The notes under the pieces: model-generated
Databases searched by the model: none
Seen by the model: the letters and a program-made list of their open reading frames with translations, nothing else
What the model was told of the DNA's origin: nothing
Part shown: piece after piece, positions 20,491-21,725 of the stretch
Layout: the number at the start of each line of letters is the position of its first letter
Position numbering within the stretch: position 1 is the first letter of the stretch
Assembly: GCA_034696485.1 (NCBI GenBank)
Contig: JAQIWT010000381.1
Coordinates: 1 to 21,725, forward strand
DNA: 21,725 nucleotides
Source: Isohypsibius dastychi
Taxonomy: Eukaryota > Tardigrada > Eutardigrada > Parachela > Isohypsibiidae
Reading direction: 5' to 3'
Made by a program: the position numbers and the translations under genes

Positions 20491-20731
20491 TACTCCGTCC
20501 TCTTGTGAAGCTGGGCACCCCTCGCCTTGAATTTGGAAAATACAATACGTGTGCGCCACAATTTAGAGCCCACCCTACGTATCTGAGTGCATGAGGCAGA
20601 TGCGCAGGGTGGGCTCTAAATTGTGGAGGACACGTACAACTGATCCGCCTGCCTAACTTGCCTCCCGCTTCGCTGTTCTGCTTTTATTAAATCAGGTCGA
20701 GGGGTGCCCAGTTACACAAGAGGACGGAGTA
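20491..20731. mobile_element. 241-bp nested foldback element sharing termini with the 9315 element
   Basis: Outer arms 20491-20530 and 20731-20692 are complementary at about 36 of 40 positions. They begin TACTCCGTCCTCTTGTG, so a TA duplication plus the terminus CTCCGTCCT can be read, nearly the same terminal nine bases as the element at 9315 (CTCCGTTCT). A second inverted pair lies inside (20546-20580 and 20636-20602), also bounded by TA. No coding capacity is present. It belongs to the TA-targeting MITE type; the inner pair may be another element inserted into the first. Confidence 0.78.
20546..20636. repeat. Inner 91-bp inverted repeat nested in the foldback element
   Basis: Arms starting TACGTGT and containing the shared core CCACAATTTAGAGCCCACCC face each other across a loop of about 20 nt. 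Both outer ends are TA. It may be a separate MITE that inserted into the larger element, or an integral inner stem of it. Confidence 0.7.
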
Positions 20732-21176
20732 CCAGAATGACGAAACGTCTGTAACGTTCGTTTGTTTCCAAAGAAAAACCGTCAAATTTCGGATGAGAGC
20801 AAAGTATTAGAAATCCAGTATAATGAATGAGAAAAGTTGACCACAAATCATGAGTTTAACACAGAACTTGACGGGAAACTTTTTTGTCGGAAAACAGTAC
20901 TGTAACAGTGTGCCGAACTACCAAAATGTGCGATCGAACCTGAACAGCCTCACGCAAATGCGTTGTGAATCTCTCACCAGCAAAAATCATTTATATTGAA
21001 CAATCATTGTGCTTTTGCTAACAGACACTCGCTCGAACGCGCTTATAAACAAGAACAATGAGATAAACAAAAAGTACGGCGCAGAGTACAATCGAGCAGC
21101 AAAAGAAGATGGCGTCCACAACGTCACCTGTATGGTGCACACCGATTACTTTCATTCAAAATAGGCTGAACATATT
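20732..21176. other. Spacer downstream of the astacin-like gene
   Basis: About 445 nt containing the 3' flank of the astacin-like gene. No canonical AATAAA is visible close to its stop codon; a variant AATATA lies on the minus strand near 20990. No other gene is seen. Confidence 0.45.
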
Positions 21177-21703
21177 CTACCCACGGAAAAATCGCGGTTT
21201 ACTGAAAACTCGTCGAATCGCGTTCCAGAATCCAGTTTTGACTTGTGGAGGTGAAGGTGGGCGGACACTCATAATGGATGAAAGGGGTCTCACAGATTGT
21301 TTGAGAGCTACAGCAGCATCAATCGCGGTGGTGATAGCAGGTACAGCCCCTTTGGTAAGAGCTTCCTCGATTCCAGTGCCTGTTCCTCCAATGTTAGAAG
21401 GATCGTCAGACGGTTTTTCCTCGCAATCAAACAGTTTTTGAAGCTTGATCTTGTCGAGATCGGAGAGCTCTTTGCGTTGACCCATACTGGCAGCTGCTCC
21501 TTCGTCCTTCGGCACGAATACAGGCAAGCCATCTCGTCCATAATCAAATGGGCCGAAGTGCATGATGGAACTGTAGTCATACGGCAAGCCGAAGGTTTCG
21601 AATGATGACTTCTCAAACGACCGCGGGTTTTCGTCTGCAAAGTTTCCAAACAATTCACGAAAAGCAGTGATAATTCCTTGTGCTCCGGTGGCAAGGGATT
21701 GCG
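21177..21703 (-). CDS. Astacin-family zinc metalloprotease, C-terminal part
   Basis: Minus strand, open to the poly-G run at the right edge, so the start, propeptide and HExxHxxGxxH zinc site lie outside the window. Astacins are secreted zinc endopeptidases acting on matrix, cuticle or gut substrates. What is visible is the conserved end of the catalytic domain: GNFADEN, GLPYDYSSIMHF (Met-turn), DGLPVFVPKD, SMGQRKELSDLDKIKLQKLF and DCEE. The residue after MH is Phe (TTC at 21557-21555) where astacins almost always have the zinc-ligand Tyr. After the domain comes a tail of about 80 residues with Pro/Gly-rich and basic stretches (PPSPPQVK, FSKPRFFRG) and no recognised CUB, EGF or ShK domain. 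How far the exon extends into the poly-C (minus-strand) run is uncertain. It may encode prolines, or an intron boundary may be hidden there. Confidence 0.85.
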
Positions 21704-21724
21704 GGGGGGGGGGGGGGGGGGGGG
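21703..21724 (+). repeat. 22-nt poly-G run at the window edge
   Basis: A G22 run precedes the last base of the window. Shorter G/C homopolymers occur at 10116-10128 (C13), 10431-10440 (C10) and 12938-12948 (C11). Such runs are prone to length error, so the reading frame across this edge should not be trusted. Confidence 0.8.
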
Positions 21725-21725
21725 T

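Noticed and set aside
21109-21605. Plus-strand ORFs opposite the astacin-like gene
   Set aside because: They are antisense shadows; only the minus-strand frame carries astacin motifs.
1-21725. tRNA, rRNA, CRISPR array or bacterial operon
   Set aside because: No tRNA B-box with a cloverleaf, no rRNA-like stretch and no spaced direct repeats were seen; gene structure is eukaryotic throughout.

Overview
This window is animal nuclear DNA. The genes are split by many very short spliceosomal introns (38-76 nt is common, with a few of 120-940 nt). Branch-point-like CTAAC/CTGAC sequences lie before the acceptors, the promoters are eukaryotic in style, and non-autonomous DNA transposons sit between and inside genes. 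The gene content (GH18 chitinase, calpain, astacin, BTB-Kelch, SLC34 phosphate transporter, a Ly6-like secreted protein) fits a small-genome ecdysozoan. A tardigrade is a reasonable guess, but it is inferred from style and not proven by any marker here. No single ORF shows most of these proteins. I rebuilt the exon structures by hand from splice sites, reading phase and family motifs, and the phases close in every complete gene.

Layout, left to right: (1) 1-289, minus strand, 5' part of a small secreted cysteine-rich (Ly6/uPAR-like) protein running off the left edge. (2) 1287-4776, minus, complete 7-exon SLC34-type Na+/phosphate cotransporter (600 aa). (3) 5838-8702, plus, complete 2-exon secreted GH18 chitinase (912 aa) with an N-terminal Ser/Thr-rich region and three C-terminal hevein-like (CBM18-like) cysteine repeats. 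It is divergent from SLC34 across about 1 kb. (4) 8703-11305, a repeat-rich spacer holding a 156-bp TA-flanked foldback element and a 1,089-bp non-autonomous hAT-like element with a perfect 8-bp target duplication. (5) 11306-16335, plus, complete 21-exon classical calpain (911 aa). (6) 16336-16667, a broken copy of the last chitinase repeat plus its 3' flank, directly after the calpain stop codon. (7) 16865-20012, minus, complete 10-exon BTB-BACK-Kelch protein (661 aa) with a foldback transposon in intron 8. (8) 20491-20731, a nested foldback element whose ends match the element at 9315. (9) 21177-21703, minus, 3' part of an astacin-family metalloprotease, stopping at a poly-G run at the right edge.

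The genes do not form an operon or an evident joint pathway. Chitinase and astacin are both secreted hydrolases plausible for cuticle or gut. Calpain and BTB-Kelch are intracellular proteolysis factors (a Ca2+-dependent protease and a probable Cullin-3 adaptor). The most notable points are the hevein-like tandem repeats in an animal chitinase and their pseudogene copy 8 kb away, the hAT element with intact target duplication, two foldback elements sharing one terminal signature, and several active-site departures (astacin SIMHF instead of SxMHY; calpain NPGF instead of NPWG).
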